Below are positions 1 through 12,400 of a stretch of DNA of 64,000 nucleotides, in pieces. Numbering within the stretch: the stretch's first letter is position 1; each line of letters begins with the position of its first letter. The position numbers and the translations under genes were made by a program. The notes under the pieces were generated by a model. It was not told the origin of the DNA and did not search any database. It saw nothing but the letters and a program-made list of their open reading frames with translations. This DNA comes from Triops longicaudatus (lineage: Eukaryota > Arthropoda > Branchiopoda > Notostraca > Triopsidae): assembly GCA_022885665.1 (NCBI GenBank), contig JAGQDJ010000062.1:186001-250000 (forward strand), read 5' to 3'.

Positions 1-827
1 AGCCTACGTGTGGATGTCAAGCATAGCGCGAGTTTTCTTCACAAAAACATTATTTTTGTGTATTCCCTTAACTAGCTTATATAAAATACTTTAATATAAA
101 TCCAGTTTTACGTATAATTAAGTATATCAACTAACGTACGTTAAAATTAAGTTGCAGCGTATTTTTACGGATTTAGCCTTCATAACTGAATTTTTGGCGC
201 CGTATTTGCTCGTTATTTGCTCAGCGTGATACCTTCCGGCCATCTAGGGACAGCTGAGGTAACTAAGTTCAAAGACAACATGGCAATGTCTCCGAAATAG
301 TCGATAATGTGCCCGTTAGATGGCACAGCTGGGGACATAAAACAGACCAACCAACAGTGTTCAAAAAAGCGATTGGCACATTTCCGTGATTCCTAAGGCA
401 GCTCAATACGCGCAAGTCGAAGTAAAACCGTGAAGAAAGGAAATTTACTCGAAAACTTCGAAGTATTGCAATATTAAGATCTTTAAAGTTTGCAAATCTT
501 CGCCTTTTAGTTGCATAACATTAAGGTAATTTTGAAGAGTGACTTAAGTTTCACTTTTAAGTTCATTTCTAGTTTCTTACCAAAACAATCGCTTATAGAT
601 ATTTCAATCCAACTTTAAGCGACAAACGAAGAAATTAGTAACAAACACGGTTTGCTTTGTACAATTTTTATTAACAAAAGTTAAGCTATCATCTCGTTTT
701 CTAGTTACATTGTCAACGAACAATTATTCCATAAACTGCATTTTATACTTTCTCTTTTTTTAGCTTATTTTTTTTTCCTTTCCAGGATTTAAACCGCGAA
801 ATGGTAACACTGAAAGGTATCGAAAGT
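1..827. other. 3' flank of the PRELID1-like gene, no gene seen
   Basis: AT-rich sequence downstream (in gene orientation) of the PRELI-like stop codon. It probably holds the 3' UTR of that minus-strand gene. I see no coding exon, RNA gene or obvious repeat. Confidence 0.5.
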
Positions 828-1725
828 TCAGTACTCTTGGGTTTGACTCAAAATAATATGTTGGCCTCGACGGGCAGCTTCTTTGAAACGTTCGGCCACG
901 CCTCCTCCTCCAATAACCTCCGGCATGTTCACATTCGAGCTACCCTGCGGAAATAACATGGCCAAAACGTACGAAAAGCCTGTTAAAGCTTTCATGCTAT
1001 TTTTCTTGAAACGCTCGTAACCAAACGCTTCAACCGGACGGCGCAGACCGAACACCGAACTGTCAATACGCGCCACACGATGCGCTACCGTCTTTCCGGG
1101 ATGATTAGCGTCTGTCTGGTAATCTACGCGCTCGACGACGCACTAAAAATCAAACAAAAATCAAACAAAAATCAATATCACTTCTATTAACTTCTTAAGT
1201 GGAATTGAATATAGCCAGCAAAGAAATTAGCAAAATAAGTTTAATAAAATTAAGAAATTGTCATAACTTCTACAAAATTATAAGGAAATATCAAAAAAAA
1301 TTCTGGTAAAGTTCCTAAAAATTTCAAAAAATAGACAAAATTAACAATGTCGAAAACTAAATTCAGAACGGTTTTAGAATCACAGAAGATTAAAATGACG
1401 CTAACGAGGACCATACCATCACTTTATTGTATCCGATATTGCGTGTGTACGTGGTTAAAGTCTTGGCAACGGGGTCGACAATTGATTCCTCAACAATGGC
1501 CACCAATTTATGCGGAATGAGCTTCTCGCCCCAGCGTGGTACCCCGGCGTTGGTTTTGGTCAACAATTTCCAGGAATGTAGGCGCCCGTCGCGCACTTCA
1601 CGACGGATCGTGTCTTCGGATAACACGTGCGTGCTGTAAGGATTCGGGTACCGTCGCCAATAAGCGGTGGCTACTTCTTCCCACAAGTAGCCTAAGCTGG
1701 CTTTTTGTTCAAAATAACGCACCAT
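828..1725 (-). CDS. PRELID1: PRELI-domain protein (PRELID1 / preli-like)
   Basis: Two exons, 1725-1417 and 1142-828, joined in phase 0, give about 207 residues. The first exon starts MVRYFEQKASLG and carries the family hallmarks YPNPYSTHVLSEDT, LLTKTN, PRWGEKL and EESIVDP. The second carries ARIDSSVFGLRRPVEAFGYE followed by a short glycine-containing tail. PRELID1 proteins sit in the mitochondrial intermembrane space and, with TRIAP1, carry phosphatidic acid to the inner membrane for cardiolipin synthesis (family knowledge). The human protein has a longer LEA-like tail; this one ends soon after the PRELI domain. The start is the first methionine and matches the family N-terminus. The donor ATG|GTATGG and the acceptor at 1144-1143 keep the frame. 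PRELID3/slowmo is less likely because the N-terminal motifs match the PRELID1 branch. Confidence 0.93.
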
Positions 1726-3026
1726 TTTGGCCGCTTGGCAACAATGGAAATCGAGAAGTCGGGCTTCAGCAGCGCATTGGATGGAAAATGGTCCCGATTA
1801 TGCACTTTAACGGGTAAATGCAGTGCTATAAGGAATGTTGGTCAATGCTAGAAGGTTCCTGAAAAGTTAATAAAGATTGGTTCTAGGAAGGTTCTAAAAG
1901 TAGACAAAAACCGGCTTTTTAAGTGGATTTTTGTGGGAATACGAGTTACCTGAGTTTGTTTTAGGTTGAGTGATTTAAAACAAGGCAGAACGATAACAGT
2001 TGGCAACAATATTGTTCGCAGGACTGCAGTTTCAACAATAGTTATTTATAGATGTTTCAAAACACAGAAAGCGTGCAAAATATCACGTCGGGTGAACGAC
2101 AATACAAGAAGGGAAGATACGTAATAAATAGGCTCACTTTACGGTAAGTTTAATGTGAGAATGGTCGATGCTGGCGCTCCTAGTGGGTATTGATAAAGAA
2201 AAGCTTAGGCTTAGCGCAGCCTTGCTATTTCCGTATTGCGCGGTTCGGGCTGTGTTCAGTCGCTCCTGTGCTATGGAGCAGTAACGATGTATGGATTGTA
2301 TGTGGAAAAAATTAAAAGAAGGCGGCGTGGCAGATCCTCCTGGATTTTTGCAAAATGTGACGGACCCTTGCGTATTTTTGTCACTCGAGAAGCAATAGAA
2401 GGTATCGAAAGCTACTTAATTCCTCTATTATGGGGGATTGAGCTTCAAATTTGTTTAATTTCGTGTTTTAATTTTTAGCAAATCGTGCGACGCGTGCCAC
2501 AATGGATTTGTTTTGATTGACTTCAGATGTGAGCATCTGAAGAGTTAATACTACAAAGTATACTTTTCTGGTAAAGGAATAATCGCAATACGTTCAACAG
2601 AGGTATACACAGTTATGAAAAAGTCCGAAAAATGATTACTAATGTTGTTTCGTGTTAGGTTTGACCTTTATTCACACGTGCAATTCTACGCAGTTCATCA
2701 AACGCGACGTCATGCACGGAAGCATTGACAGACTTTGTGCAAACATGGTTTTCACATGGGTAGCCAACACAAGTTTCCGCACACACAGTTAATTTAATTA
2801 CGATCAAGGTAATTTACTTCAATTTACTACTGATAAAAGTTCTTTTCTAAAAGGCTTTTAGATTTTACTGTTTTGTTTTTTTATTTGTAGTTTCATTTGT
2901 TTGGTGAAATTAAGCATTTTTTCCCCTGTAATTTACAGGCATTGAATCACTCCTTGTGTGATTCCTATCGTTCGGTAAGATCGAATTACTGCGTACGTTT
3001 TTCGATAACAGCGCAAAATTAAGGAA
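1726..3026. other. Intergenic interval between PRELID1-like and OGA-like loci
   Basis: About 1.3 kb of AT-rich sequence with no supported exon. It probably holds the PRELID1-like promoter at its left edge. A perfect 9-bp-arm hairpin lies at 2521-2542, with CTTCAGATG and CATCTGAAG separated by TGAG. A weaker GAATCAC/GTGATTC pair lies near 2943-2965. Confidence 0.4.
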
Positions 3027-3851
3027 ATGGAAAACGTGGCAATCGGTGCATTATTGGGCGTTAGTAATGTAAAGTCGTTGAAGATCAAGGATACGTATGA
3101 ACGTGAACCAAGTATACCAAAGTAAATTTTTTCTCATTTTTTTCTCCATATTTGACGCTTTCCTATTTATTAGGACAATCGATCTCCATGGAAGAGCTGA
3201 AAACGCTTACAATTTTAGCGGGTATCGTGTTTGGTTAACACTGGATTTCGATCACACTGTTTCCGTGGTACATTTGTGTCCGTTGACGGTTTTCTGCAGC
3301 ATCTGTGTTTTCGCATGGTGCGAAACGACAAGTAGAAATGTACTTTAAGAGCCAATTATCTTTGGATATATTTTAGCGTTTCATGCTCCGTTTGTAGGCT
3401 ACAGTGGAATGTTACGCCTTTCCGTTTTGGGGTTGGCATTTTCTGTACCATCAGAAAACACGGCTCGGATTGCTTGAGTGCAGTATTCTGGCTACTTTCA
3501 TCTATACGTGTCCAACTGAGCGCAGCGTTGTTTGGGTACTAATCTGGGTTGCATATTGGCCTGTCATGAGTGATGGGTATGCAGCCAGTAATGATTCTCG
3601 ACTGTTTTCTGATTGCCTTTTAATCATACCATACATTATACGGTCTGATTTTTTGCCCAATGTAGGTAGTAAGTTACTTTGTTGGGGTTTAATTTATGAA
3701 ATTAATTGAGAACTCCTCTCTCTCTCTCTCGTTTTGTCGACAGGAAAGTTATCCCGTTTATATTTACTTACATCAGTCGCCCATCGCGACTTCCTCCACT
3801 CTGTGCTGTTCTTAGCGACAAGTTGTGTTGGCATAAATTACACTGAGTCAG
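3027..3851 (+). other. Unassigned sequence where 5' exons of the OGA-like gene might lie
   Basis: An ATG at 3027 opens a short frame (MENVAIGALLGVSN...) ending at a possible donor near 3121. Later short open patches at about 3173-3235 and 3400-3535 have plausible splice edges, but they match nothing I know and joining them gives stops. A (CT)n microsatellite of about 17 bases lies at 3714-3730. None of this supports a gene model. Confidence 0.25.
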
Positions 3852-4939
3852 GTTGATCGCAATTGTGAGCAGCTTTTCAGTAGCACAATAGCAACAAGTT
3901 TGGTGGAGAAACATCGCCAGCTCTTAGGAGATAAGTAAGCTTTCGACTTCTCAAATTTTAATTTGAATATTTTATGTAATTACGTCTTAATATAGGTAGG
4001 TTTCATTATCTTCTACTATAAATATTGATAAGTATTTTTTATTAATTTACGAAATATTAGAGTAGATTAATAAATGAAGTAGTAAATTTTCATAATAAAT
4101 TAGTATTTTTTTATTAGGTTTCTGGGTGCTTGCTTGGCATTGTCGACCGAACTGAGTTTCGTAGTAGAAGATGATAACGGAATTGTTGGGCAAGCCTTAG
4201 CCGCTGCAAATGCGAGACAGTTTCACCAGCGGTGCCAAGTAGCTTGGGTGCCCGAACTGGAGAGGAAATGTGTTTCAGTAATGCAAAATGAGTTCATAAA
4301 GGCATTTCTCGACAGTACTTTAAAGGTACTTTAAATAATGTACGGAGTGAAAACTTTCGTTTTCTTTAGGAACTCGTAGAGAGTTTGGAGAAAGATCGAA
4401 CAAAGGCTGAAATTTTCTATTGCCAGCATCCGTCGCAGTCGAGTGTAGGCCTGTTGAGCTCTATAGAGGATCAATCCGTTGCCAAACGCCTAGTAACTGG
4501 CGAAGTAGCTGCCATAAGGACGCATGGTAAGATTCCTTAATTGATTTCAGTACTCGAAAATAATTTAGTTTCCATTTCGAAATCTTGTTTTACCAATTAC
4601 ACGTATTTTCTCATATCTTTGCATTTCTTTCTTTGCTGGTATTTAATATAGTATTATTTTTTAAAAAATATTTAGATGTATACATTTATTAGGGCTGTGA
4701 GAACAAAAGTTATTACTTTTATTCTTACTATTTAACTTTTAGTATTTTAATGTTATAGTATACGTGCTAATAATATTTTTTGTGTTTCGATCGATTAAGG
4801 TACATCCGGATGTCATGTGGTAGTGGAACGAGAGGACACGGCAGCCGTGGAATTCTACGGGAAATTAGGCTTTATGGAAACAAAAAGGGAAGTGGGCATT
4901 CTAGTGGACTCAAAATCTTGTTTTGGACGTGTCTTCTAG
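3852..4939 (+). CDS. O-GlcNAcase-like C-terminal acetyltransferase-fold domain (5' part unresolved)
   Basis: Four exons read in one frame: 3852-3934, 4118-4325, 4370-4526 and 4800-4939 (stop TAG), about 195 residues. Motifs match the C-terminal GNAT-like (pseudo-HAT) region of animal O-GlcNAcase: LLGDKFLGACLALSTELSF, VVEDDNGIVGQALAA, a QVAWVPELERK segment and VVEREDTAAVEFYGKLGF near the end. In OGA this region follows the GH84 catalytic domain, which removes O-GlcNAc from nuclear and cytosolic proteins, and the HAT-like part is thought not to be an active acetyltransferase. I see no GH84 exons in the window. Sequence upstream of 3852 has stops in this frame, and the PRELI-like gene lies further left on the other strand. 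It may be the 3' end of an OGA gene with diverged 5' exons between 3.0 and 3.85 kb, or a free-standing HAT-only gene or relic. Confidence 0.7.
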
Positions 4940-6492
4940 TGTATTGCTTAATTAATTCACCTTGTTATATACACTCGCCGAAACCGTTTGGTTCATTTTC
5001 TGTAAGCTACGTTTGGTCGTGTGTTTCCTAGTCTGTTATTCCTCCATATTCTCTTCTGGTTAACGGCTGCTGTGTCGAACGACTAAGCCATATTTTCACA
5101 CACTTGAACCTGCAATTGGTGTGCGAAATATACTGATTTAATTAGAATACTGTTGTCTTACTTAGCTTTACTAATACAACTCCTGCCTATGAGATGTGAA
5201 GAAGTGTTGTAAATTTTTTAGTATTTTTATTTTGTTCAATTATGAGTTAATAAGTTCAATATCAATTTCCTTTAACGGGGACCGTAGTTTCGAAATTTGT
5301 GCATGGCGTTTATATACGTGTATTTGTCTAAACCAGTATAAGGTGTTTTGGCTGAGCGGTCTCAGTCTTAGGCTTGAGATTGTGAGAATGTGGGTTCGAT
5401 TCCCCGTGTCTGAGGTTCGGTTTTCATAGGAAAAGCCTCTGATTTATAGCCTGCCCTGCTTCCTATGGTACCTGGTATATCCCAATAATACGGAATTACC
5501 AAGAGTACCAATGGAAACAGCATAGGAAGCAGGAAAAAGGGTAGGAAAGGGTGCATCGCACTTTTTCCCATGTTATTCCTTATGGGATTTCAAAATTTTT
5601 GGCTCCAGAGACGCCCTCAGGGCATGATTACATATTCAAGCTCACTTTTCTCGCTTATTTGAAGGGCTAGCGCAATAATTCTTACAGATTCGGAATCCTC
5701 TCGTCTAGGCGGATAATTTGCATTTCTTAATTTGCAAATTCCAGACATTCGGTTAATTGGAGCAGGAGATGATGGACGTCTTCGCCCATACTTGAATACC
5801 GTTTCTGATGGCGGAAATTGAACCCATAAGCCGGGGTGGATCCTAGAGGATTCTAATTGGGAAAGAGCCCTTAATTTTACCGACTGTTCTTGACGATTTA
5901 GCAGACAATAGTCAAACCTGACGAGCGAACGTTATGAAAAAGGAACTCGTGTTGCTTGTTTCATCTTGTGGTTAGTCTGCACAAAGACAGATGGCAGGCA
6001 AATGTTTGTACACAATTATTTCCCGGTAAGATTATAGACTGGATTTGAACACGTTTTTTAGCTGAAACATTTATTTTCATTTCCAGTATTACAAATACGG
6101 GACAGTCGACTTTTTACATCAGTAAAGACATATTTTGTTCGTCAAAATTTGCGCCACAAGTAAAACACATAATTTCTTTTCAAAATGTATTTCGATGCAT
6201 GCCAATGCTATACTCTTGCTACAAAATATAAACTGGAAAGATAAAACAACATTTCTCGGACTTTCTAAATTTTAAATCTCAAACAACTCAACACTGATTT
6301 TGTCCAAAGTCTTTGTACCTTAACTTTCGCCCATTTTAACTATTACCTTCACACGTTTTATTATGAACATAACCTTGGAACATAATTATGGAATTATATT
6401 TTAAACTAGTAACAAGGAATACAAGGATATAGAAAACAAACTTGTATGGTATTTTTCGAGGGGCAAAACAAGCCTGTCATTCTTTCGAAACC
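4940..6492. other. Intergenic region with tRNA-like repeat and 3' UTR of the left C2H2 gene
   Basis: After the OGA-like stop codon the sequence holds a tRNA-like element (5343-5420, listed separately). A short open patch at about 5751-5817 has no family match. The 3' untranslated region of the minus-strand zinc-finger gene ends at 6492. No complete gene is supported. Confidence 0.4.
5343..5420 (+). repeat. tRNA-derived element, SINE head or tRNA-Leu-like pseudogene
   Basis: The sequence has a good Pol III A box (TGGCTGAGCGG, from about 5349) and a perfect B box (GGTTCGATTCC, about 5393-5403) at tRNA-like spacing. The T-stem does not pair (GTGGG against CCCCG) and the acceptor ends do not match, so it is not a functional tRNA. 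Arm order and A box resemble tRNA-Leu. The sequence beyond 5420 may be the SINE body, but no second copy in the window confirms this. Confidence 0.45.
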
Positions 6493-9400
6493 TCATTCGT
6501 CTTCGCTATCGCTCGTGTCACTTAAATCACCCAGAATGTATTTGGTGAATTCATCATCGTCTTCCGAGTCATCCACGTCCGACCAATGTGACAATCTTTC
6601 TCGGTGATCATCCAGACCTCCAGAATCTTTACAATTCTTCCCGCAAATCGAACAGCTGCCAAATCAGAGCAAGAAATAATCACAGATCTACTCCAAGTAT
6701 TATTTATACCTTAAAATTTCTTAGCTCTGGAAACTCTTAGAAAAATCCTCTAATTCGTTACAACGAAATCCTCTAAAAACTTGTTACAAAATTACTCTAA
6801 TACATACTTTTAATTAAATTAGTAGTATAATTCAATTCATTAATTTTAATTAATTAAATTAAATTACCCAACCCCCCAAAAAAGTTAATCTGAAATTTTA
6901 AAAAATATTTCAAAGATTAAATATATAATCTTATTAGAGAAAATCGTTTAAAATTCATTACCATTAACACTAAAAAAATGGGGAAAAAATGAAACACGAG
7001 TTTTTAAAAAGTTGCGAGGAGAAATTCAAGAATCACAGAAAACATTCAAGGAACGTTAGCTCCACGAAACTACGATCTAATCATGTCCAGCAAGCGGTCA
7101 TAAAGAATTTAGGAGCGGCACAAAAAAGGATCATTTGGCTGGTCAGTCAGTCGTGCTAGTTTCTTTCACCGATTCCAGGAACTTTGACTCTGTAAAAACT
7201 CACGTAATTTACCCGTAATGGTGCGCAATTTGTCGATGTCGCTGGAGCTGTCTTCGATGAACGAAATGATGACCACAGACTGCGCACGTACACCACGAGT
7301 CTTCTGCGAAAAAGGAGAAAAAAATCAAATAAGATTACCAGAAAAAAAAGACAGGGAAAAAGAAGGGTAATATACTCTGTGCTTGCTCGAAGTCTTTCCA
7401 TCACGAAAGAATAAGTTCATAGTCACGCAAAAATCTTTGAAGCAGAACAGGTTCATCAAGGTGGACAAAAAAGAGTAGACAAAGAGTTGAAATTACCTTG
7501 GTCCGAATCTTGTTCCATCTCCGAGACCAGTACAGTGGACGAAGACGTGGAAGAGTCACTGGAGGGTGAAGTGGACGAGGGACGTTTGCTGCACCAAAAC
7601 GACCACTTATGGAAATGCACATTGCTCGTACTTTCTGAAATCCCACAAAAAAAAAAACAAAAAAAATACATTGCACTCCACGTCCCCTTTGCAAGCAATG
7701 ATTTTTCAACAGCAAAAGCCTCCTGCAGGTATAATAAAGAAATCCCGGCTTTTTTCAATTTTACTTTAGGCTTCAAAGGGATTTCTTTGATCGGCAAAGA
7801 ATTCTAGCGGTTTTCTGGAGCAACGCTTCTTTTTTTTCGCCATCCTGAAGACTGTCAAAGCAATGTAAAGCCCTTGGATTTACCATCAAGTGCTTATCAT
7901 GCCAGCTGCGGCCCCCTTTGCATGCTCTCTTGGAGTAATTTTTTCCAAGTAAAATGGGGATTTCTGGGCGAAAATACTACACAGGATCTTGGAAAGGAGA
8001 AAGCTTACGATTTATGGCACAACAAAACTTGTTCCACAGTTCTACGCAGCGTAGATCAAGAGTTATTGGCCAAAAACGAATTATTGGATGCCTCGGGGCA
8101 CGCTCCGCCCCTTTTTGGGCCTTTTACTGTTCTTCGCTTTTCTCACCTAATTTTTGGGCTGAAACGACGCGCGGCACATCGTCTTACTCGACTTTTTACG
8201 CTGCAACTTAATAGGACATGCAATGTGACGAATTCCCGAAAGTTGCGAAAGTAGTTCTGGGAGGGATGTATTTCCAGCGAACACGAACAGCCTCAAGGCT
8301 CGCGCTTTTTCTGAAAAGAGCTGTAAAACGGGTAGAACGAAACTTCTTGTGGACTAGTTTCGTAAAGAGGGGCTTGAGATATGTGAGACAACATGTTATT
8401 TACCGTGGGTGTGGCGACAAGCTTGCTGTTTGGTATTCTTTAAGGAATTTTGCTCCATTTCTTGCCCATTTTTGTGTGCAAAGATACTGGCTAAGACATC
8501 CTTTCACTATTTCACTCCCCTTTTAGCTAGTCCACAACCTCTTAGACGCGCTTCCCTTTTCGTTGCTTTGTCGCTGCACTCAAGGCAAAACTATGCAAAC
8601 ACGTCTCACACACATGTTGGACACGGCATTTCCGAGCTTTTCCTTCCGCGTGCCACAGAATACCCCATTCTTATGACGCACAGCATACATAAACCCTACT
8701 CATCTCTTATCAACCCCTCCTCTCCTGGTCCCGAAAGTACTACACAAGCAAATACTGATTGGGACGTCTTCGTCAAGAGTTCTCAAGATCTCATTTTCCC
8801 GCTCTTTTTCCCCACCAATGCATTTACGACTTTTCTTCAAAGTATCATTTGAACGCACTCCCCTTGAAAGCACTACATAAAAACACTTCCTTTAACCCCT
8901 AGAAAACAAAACTCCCGTCATTCCAATACCTCGATTCACTTCCTTTCACAGTTAAACAAGACACACAACCTTAATACTTCAGAGCTAAGTCCTTTTCTCC
9001 TCAATTTCTTTCATCAATGGACACAATATCTCCCAAATAGATTCAACTGTCCTCTGCACATCTCTTTTCTGTCCTTTTTCTTCCCCAATTTGTCCATTCC
9101 TTTTCAAGCTATCTAATACTTTGCACCATTCCCTCTTCTGACTCCCCCGGACTTTCCATTTGAGCCAAAACAACAGCTAACGGTGGACAACTATAAAAAG
9201 TCCATCTCAATCTCGCTTCCCACGGCTCGTATCCTGGCTTTTGCTTAATGACAAAAGCAATAGAAGAAAAACCGGAACAACCGAGAGTAGAGGAGACAAT
9301 CGAAGGAGAGAAAAATTTGTTTTAAAACGAAAGTCAAGTCGGATGCCACCACATAGTATTTCTCCACCCCTTCCCAGTAGTTTCCTAACATTCTCGCCAG

Positions 9401-12400
9401 GTCTGCCGGGAGAGTACTGGCAACTGTCGACAAGCCTTGTGCCGCAAAGTACGCCAGGGAGAAAAAAAAATTAGTAAAAAGGAACTTTTCCATCTCGGCG
9501 CAAAAGTAACTCGATAACCAACGATCCTGAACTCAACGCATTCGATACCTTTTGCATATGGATCACTCCACGTTACTTCCCACTCGGCAACCTTAAATCG
9601 GAGATCATCAAGGAACTCACAAAAGAGTTTTGTTGAGAATCAAGGAGTCTTCTGAGTGCTGCCGTCTGGATTAAATGACCGAAAAGCTTTTTCCATTCAA
9701 TTCAGTGTACAACTTTTGTGCTTTCTCCCGTGAAAGGAAATGGAGAAGCACAATCATTTCCAATTGGCCCCCCCAGCACTCAACTCACTCTTTCTGAGTA
9801 TTTTCTCTTTTTGTATAAGTCTCTCGCACCAGAAACATATCTATTAACTACCCAGGAAGATTTTCCTTTGAACGTTCTATAAAACATTCATGCCGTTCTC
9901 AAAGCCCCAGGTTGTTGCGTCTTTGCTTCCTTATTCCATTTTCGCCAACACGTTGGTGAGGATCAATATTTTGGGAAAATTGTTGGGGTTGCAAAAAGCA
10001 CCAACACAGCCTCATCAGGTGATTATACATTTTGCCAGGCGGTGACATTTCGAAGTGCAATTAAACTTTTTAGCACACGTGCGACCGGGTCGGTAATTTT
10101 GAGAAAAGGTCAATGAGGTTGGTACTGTCGAAGACTGGGAAACCAGGAACACTGAAGCTACGCTTGTATACAAGGGTACTAATTAGGCTCAAAGCTAACG
10201 CGATAATTGCCCTCCAGCTGCGAACTTTCTGGGACGACACTTTGAAAGAAATTCAGCCCTTTCACCTCACAAAAGGCTTATTCCTTAAAATATCGTATTG
10301 CTATTAAGCACTGTGTAGCTAAGTTATTCAGATTTGTAGTTAAATGCGCTGGTAAGGTTAGGCGCATAACTTTAGAGCAAGAGGAAACAGTTTTCTGTAG
10401 GGGTGAAAAAGGGTAAATAGAAGTGAGGGTCCAACTAATTCTTGATGGTTGCAAACGGTTAACAATGACAATGTAGAAGACGTTTACTCCATCGTTTTAC
10501 GACGTGCCGTTCGGGAGTTATGGCCGGAAAAGTGCCGATTGGATGCCTGGGGGCATGCTCCGCCTCCTACACGCCCACTTGGGGGGTTTCTCCATTTTCC
10601 GCGATTTCTCGCTTAGTTTTCACGCTAGAGAAACGGACCACGAATCCATTTATGCAAACATCCGCCCGTTTCCGGACATTTCCTATGCATTTTCTAGGGA
10701 GCACTAACATTTTAAGAGGCTCCAACCCCTTTACAGCGTTGTTAGTTTTGCTTTCCAGAATCATCCAAATGGAGCTTTACTGAAAATAGTCGCTTTCGAA
10801 TGTTATACAACATTTAGAACTGCCTTGCAATCTTAAGCTTAGCTCCGCCTAGTTCCATTAACCATTTTCTTTCCCAGCATGAGACAATATGTCGCCAAGT
10901 CTCTAGAGAGCCTAGAAACTTAGTAACTTTTCTCGTCACTTTCTCGTAAAAAGTTCTTGTTGAGAATTCGACGCCTACTACCCCCCACCCCCTAATTCGA
11001 ATTCTCCCCAGTTCGACTCCATTAACACCCCCAAAGTTGCTGACTCCAAAGCTCCACTTGAGTAATGACTTCCAGCGGTTGAAAAATGACTTTCGAGACA
11101 AACAAATTTCACATAAAAGGTACGTGCAACTCTACCATATAATGGTACCATTTGTGACCCCAACGTGCCGCTACTGCCAAAAAAAAAAGCCCTGAGTAAA
11201 CAGTCAATAAGGCCTAGTCCTCCATTCCTAAGCTCGACTAAAACGGAAAAGGAATGCCGACGTGGTTAACCAAGCGCAAGCTACGCAATTGAGGGATCAT
11301 TAGGGGTTGTAGGGTCTTACCTTCTTCCTCGGGCGGGGTGGGCGAGGGTGAAGCTGGGCGGTCTAGTTCGAACGTCGATGCATTCATAATATCGTAGATC
11401 CTCGGTCGCCGCTGTCTGGACTTATTGGCTGCCGATCCGAGCGTGTCTTGCAAATTGGGCGGCAACTGCAACACAACAATAATCTCTTCGGTAAATTCAA
11501 ATTTTCAGCGTTTGCCAAGTCCGTAAATTAAATTCAGAAACTTCTGAACACTCCAGAAATGATTTTTTAACGTAAACAAAAAATACAACAGACCAGAAGT
11601 AAAATACATTTTTCTTCAGCAACGCTGGAGATAAGTTAAAAGACGGGATGAAAAAGTGAAAAGCGTCATAAAATCCAGCCACCAAGACAAAAGGAGGGTT
11701 AAATCGCTTGCGGCTACGGGGCAAGGAGGATTATTAGCCCTCTGGGCATGGGTCGTCAAGAATAGCTGAAGCTCTCATGTTATTCATGACGGCGTTTCAG
11801 CCCCGGCGCCAAAGAACCCCCTTGAGGGTGTCAATTTACATAAAAATTGGACCACCCCTTGGCCCCTTTTTTAACCCCTGAAGCGGTCAAGCACTACTTT
11901 ACATTCGCCTTTAGAGGGTTAAAAGCTTTCTTTACTTAGCTTTTAACCCCCTAGAAAATCTCTTTCAGCCTAGATCACCACCCTTGCAGCCCCTACCTGA
12001 CCCCTCTCACCCCTTGTAAACCTAGGGGGCAATAACGACCCTTTGGGGAGGGTGGAGCTTAGCCTCAATTGCCCTTTAGACTTTTGGGTTGTTTTTCTCG
12101 TCCTACGCTGTGGAGCTGCACCCCTCTGGCCCTTTTTTTTCACCCCTTCCGTCTTTTCTCTTTTTGTTCCCAATAGCATGTTTTATCGCTTGTAACATTA
12201 CCCATTTTTCATCTCGGATTTTCCTCCAAGGAGGAAGAAAAAATAAGCCAGGAAATTCTTTCTGTCACGGTGCAGTTTGTAAGTTCTTGCAAAGGCTCAC
12301 CCCCCCCCCCCCACCCCCTTAGGGCTGGGTGAAGGGTTTATTGATGAAGAATTTCCTAGCTTTTACTACACTTTTGCCTTCGGAGCCCAGCACGTTCGAT

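Noticed and set aside
3027..3121. MENVAIGALLGVSN... as first exon of the OGA-like gene
   Set aside because: A reasonable ATG and donor, but no chain of phase-compatible exons links it to 3852 and nothing in it resembles OGA.
5343..5420. Functional tRNA-Leu gene
   Set aside because: A and B boxes are good, but the T-stem and acceptor stem do not pair, so I call it a tRNA-derived repeat.
5751..5817. Short open patch (IRLIGAGDDGRLRPYLNTVS) after a possible acceptor
   Set aside because: Too short, no partner exon and no family match.
7487..7807. Plus-strand frame of 106 codons at 7.5-7.8 kb
   Set aside because: It is the reverse-strand shadow of C2H2 exon 3 and an adjacent A/T-rich run.
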